A stretch of 64,000 nucleotides of DNA, taken from contig NZ_CP072110.1 in the NCBI RefSeq assembly GCF_017638545.1, positions 2,728,001 through 2,792,000 on the forward strand, in the 5' to 3' direction. The stretch comes from Psychrosphaera ytuae. GTDB taxonomy: Bacteria > Pseudomonadota > Gammaproteobacteria > Enterobacterales > Alteromonadaceae. The notes beneath the pieces were generated by a model that saw only the letters and a list, made by a program, of their open reading frames with translations, had not been told where the DNA came from and made no database searches. The position numbers and the translations under genes are program-made. Positions 62,530-64,000 of the stretch are shown one piece after another. Position 1 is the stretch's first letter; every line of letters begins with the position of its first letter.

Positions 62530-64000
62530 ATGGGACGAATTCTAATTGTGCTGATAAGTGCTGTGTTAATCACAGCCTGTGTTACGGAAAAAACATTTGT
62601 AGACTCGAAGAAACAAGTACGTAGCTTTGAGTTTGACCGAACGGAAGCCGCTCGTACACGGTTGATTTTGGGATTGAGTTATCTTGAAAACAACAAATAC
62701 GAGCAAGCCAAATTTAACTTGGAAAAAGCGTTAGAATTTGCGCCTACCCGAGCTGATGTCAATTACAGCTTAGGTTACTACTATCAAATGGTCGGTGAAA
62801 TGGACATTGCCGAAACCTACTATTTAAAAGCCATAGACTTTGAACCTAACAACCCTGATACCCATAACAACTACGGTACGTTTTTGTGTAATGTGGGCCA
62901 GCTAGATAAAGCGGCGGGTTATTTCAAAAAAGCCATTTCTATTTCAAAGTACACACGCGCCGCTGATAGCTATGAAAACTTAGCCATCTGTGCGTTATCT
63001 AACGACGAAATTTTACAAGCACAAGAGTATTTCGAGCTTTCGTACAAGCACAATCCTGGACGACCTAACAATCTGTTGTCTTTGGCTGGTATCAAATACG
63101 CAACAGGTGACATAGTCGCTGCATTGGATTTTTATAGTCGTTATATGCGCATTTCTCAGCCTGGTCCTCGTGCCTTGTTACTGGGTTATATTTTAGAAGA
63201 AAAACGCGGTCGATTGACTCAAGCTAATAAGTATTTAGATCAATTGGTACAAACCTTCCCGAATAGCCGTGAAGCGTTATATGTGACCAGCAAAACCATC
63301 ATTAATAGTGAATTTGAGCAGCTACGCTTGAAGTATCAGTCTAAGCGAAATAGTCCACAGATCCGCATTACGCGCAAAACGGCCACCTCAAATGAGAATC
63401 AGCCAAGTCGTGTAACCCAAAGCACGTCTTTGGTAAAAAAAGAGCAACAAGTGGATGACACCGAGCGCGAGCTGCGCAACCAAAACTTACGTGAAAACCA
63501 ACGTACTTCTGGAGGCTTAGTGCTTCCTGCCACGGTTGCTACTGCGGTCAGTGAGTACGCGTCAAAAGCTGAGTTTGTGCAGGATGTCAAAGACAAAGTG
63601 GAGATGTTTTCAAAGCCTCTAACGGATACTGAAAAGGCTAAGATCCCAGAGCTAATTCAGTCGACGGTCGCGATTGAAAAAGAACAGCCTTTACCTGAAG
63701 AAAAAGTGCTAGTCTCGCCAATTAAAAACGCGGTTCTTGTTAATGATCGGGCTTCAACCCAAAACAACCGTGTATATTTACAACCTTCACCACAGGGTCT
63801 TATCGCACCGACGTACAAAATTCAAAAAGGCGACAACTTGTATCGAATTTCTCTTAAGTTCAATATTAAGGTGTCAACTTTAGCCAAATGGAATGGCTTG
63901 AATGATAAAGACATGGTTGTTGGCCACACTATTTACGTCGCTCAGCCTGAGCCTTATATGACACTAAACGCTGATAAAATGGTGTCTGACGTTGCTCGTG
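62530..64000 (+). CDS. pilW: PilW/PilF-type TPR lipoprotein with LysM domain (partial)
   Basis: A pilotin-like lipoprotein for the PilQ secretin, cut by the window end (490 codons visible, no stop). Lipobox Cys17 (ITAC). TPR repeats span about residues 40-250 (LGLSYLENNKYEQAKFNLEKA, then YSLGYYYQMVGEMDIAETYY and more). After about residue 270 a low-complexity charged linker follows, then a LysM domain at about 435-475 (YKIQKGDNLYRISLKFNI, VVGHTIYV). The usual PilW is about 250 aa and stops after the TPRs, so this is an extended form. The ribosome site is AAGAAGTGAG. Confidence 0.85.
   Translation, partial: MGRILIVLISAVLITACVTEKTFVDSKKQVRSFEFDRTEAARTRLILGLSYLENNKYEQAKFNLEKALEFAPTRADVNYSLGYYYQMVGEMDIAETYYLKAIDFEPNNPDTHNNYGTFLCNVGQLDKAAGYFKKAISISKYTRAADSYENLAICALSNDEILQAQEYFELSYKHNPGRPNNLLSLAGIKYATGDIVAALDFYSRYMRISQPGPRALLLGYILEEKRGRLTQANKYLDQLVQTFPNSREALYVTSKTIINSEFEQLRLKYQSKRNSPQIRITRKTATSNENQPSRVTQSTSLVKKEQQVDDTERELRNQNLRENQRTSGGLVLPATVATAVSEYASKAEFVQDVKDKVEMFSKPLTDTEKAKIPELIQSTVAIEKEQPLPEEKVLVSPIKNAVLVNDRASTQNNRVYLQPSPQGLIAPTYKIQKGDNLYRISLKFNIKVSTLAKWNGLNDKDMVVGHTIYVAQPEPYMTLNADKMVSDVAR

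Noticed and set aside
1..64000. CRISPR arrays, insertion sequences, prophage or attachment sites
   Set aside because: No regularly spaced repeats, transposase, integrase or tRNA-flanked direct repeats were seen.

Overview
The window looks like ordinary chromosome from a marine gammaproteobacterium, most likely an Alteromonadales member (Alteromonas/Colwellia/Pseudoalteromonas relatives). Reasons are the sodium-pumping NADH dehydrogenase operon, FabV, a TonB-dependent receptor with secreted peptidases, the ampDE-pdhR-aceEF-lpd and pilABCD-coaE-zapD-yacG gene orders, and the moderate, AT-leaning base composition. I cannot name the genus. I see no rRNA, tRNA, insertion sequence, prophage or CRISPR array.

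Layout. 1-4018: small housekeeping and repair genes (hypothetical, cyclophilin, lipoprotein, rlmG on minus; AlkB-like and BolA on plus). 4123-7144: a tripartite TRAP transporter of the 2-oxo acid/FcbT type. 7303-8493: fabV. 8806-15961: the full Na+-NQR module nqrABCDEF followed by apbE and nqrM, closed by a strong terminator. 16125-24216: a sugar-type MFS carrier, dinB, an M17 aminopeptidase, an MBL hydrolase and a hybrid sensor kinase. 24251-32875: ampD, ampE, pdhR, aceE, aceF, lpd, with a well-formed promoter and a perfect PdhR operator in front of pdhR. 32974-39813: DTW-domain enzyme, DUF1543 protein, M13 metallopeptidase, exported ATP-dependent DNA ligase, S9 dipeptidyl peptidase.

39998-48020 is the most interesting part. 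A minus-strand set (TonB-dependent receptor, YfcC-type permease, isoaspartyl dipeptidase) faces a plus-strand gene for an exported, enlarged cyanophycinase. Together they read as a cyanophycin (multi-arginyl-polyaspartate) scavenging locus: depolymerise outside the cytoplasm, import beta-Asp-Arg, split the isopeptide bond inside. The isoaspartyl dipeptidase has unusual substitutions at two expected metal-site positions, and the divergent promoter region carries repeated ATTCG/CGAAT half-sites.

48058-51639: trmN6 and srmB (divergent, as in E. coli), a retropepsin-like protease, nadC. 52169-59068: pilA (an unusual cysteine-free pilin), pilB, pilC, pilD, coaE, zapD, yacG, arfB. 59088-60512: a probable degenerate HD-GYP protein. 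60729-64000: ndk, rlmN, and a PilW-type TPR lipoprotein that continues into a LysM domain and runs off the window end.

Functionally the window links central carbon entry (pyruvate dehydrogenase with its pyruvate-sensing repressor), the Na+ respiratory pump, type IV pili and polymer/peptide scavenging. Family assignments come from recognising motifs by eye; no searches were run.
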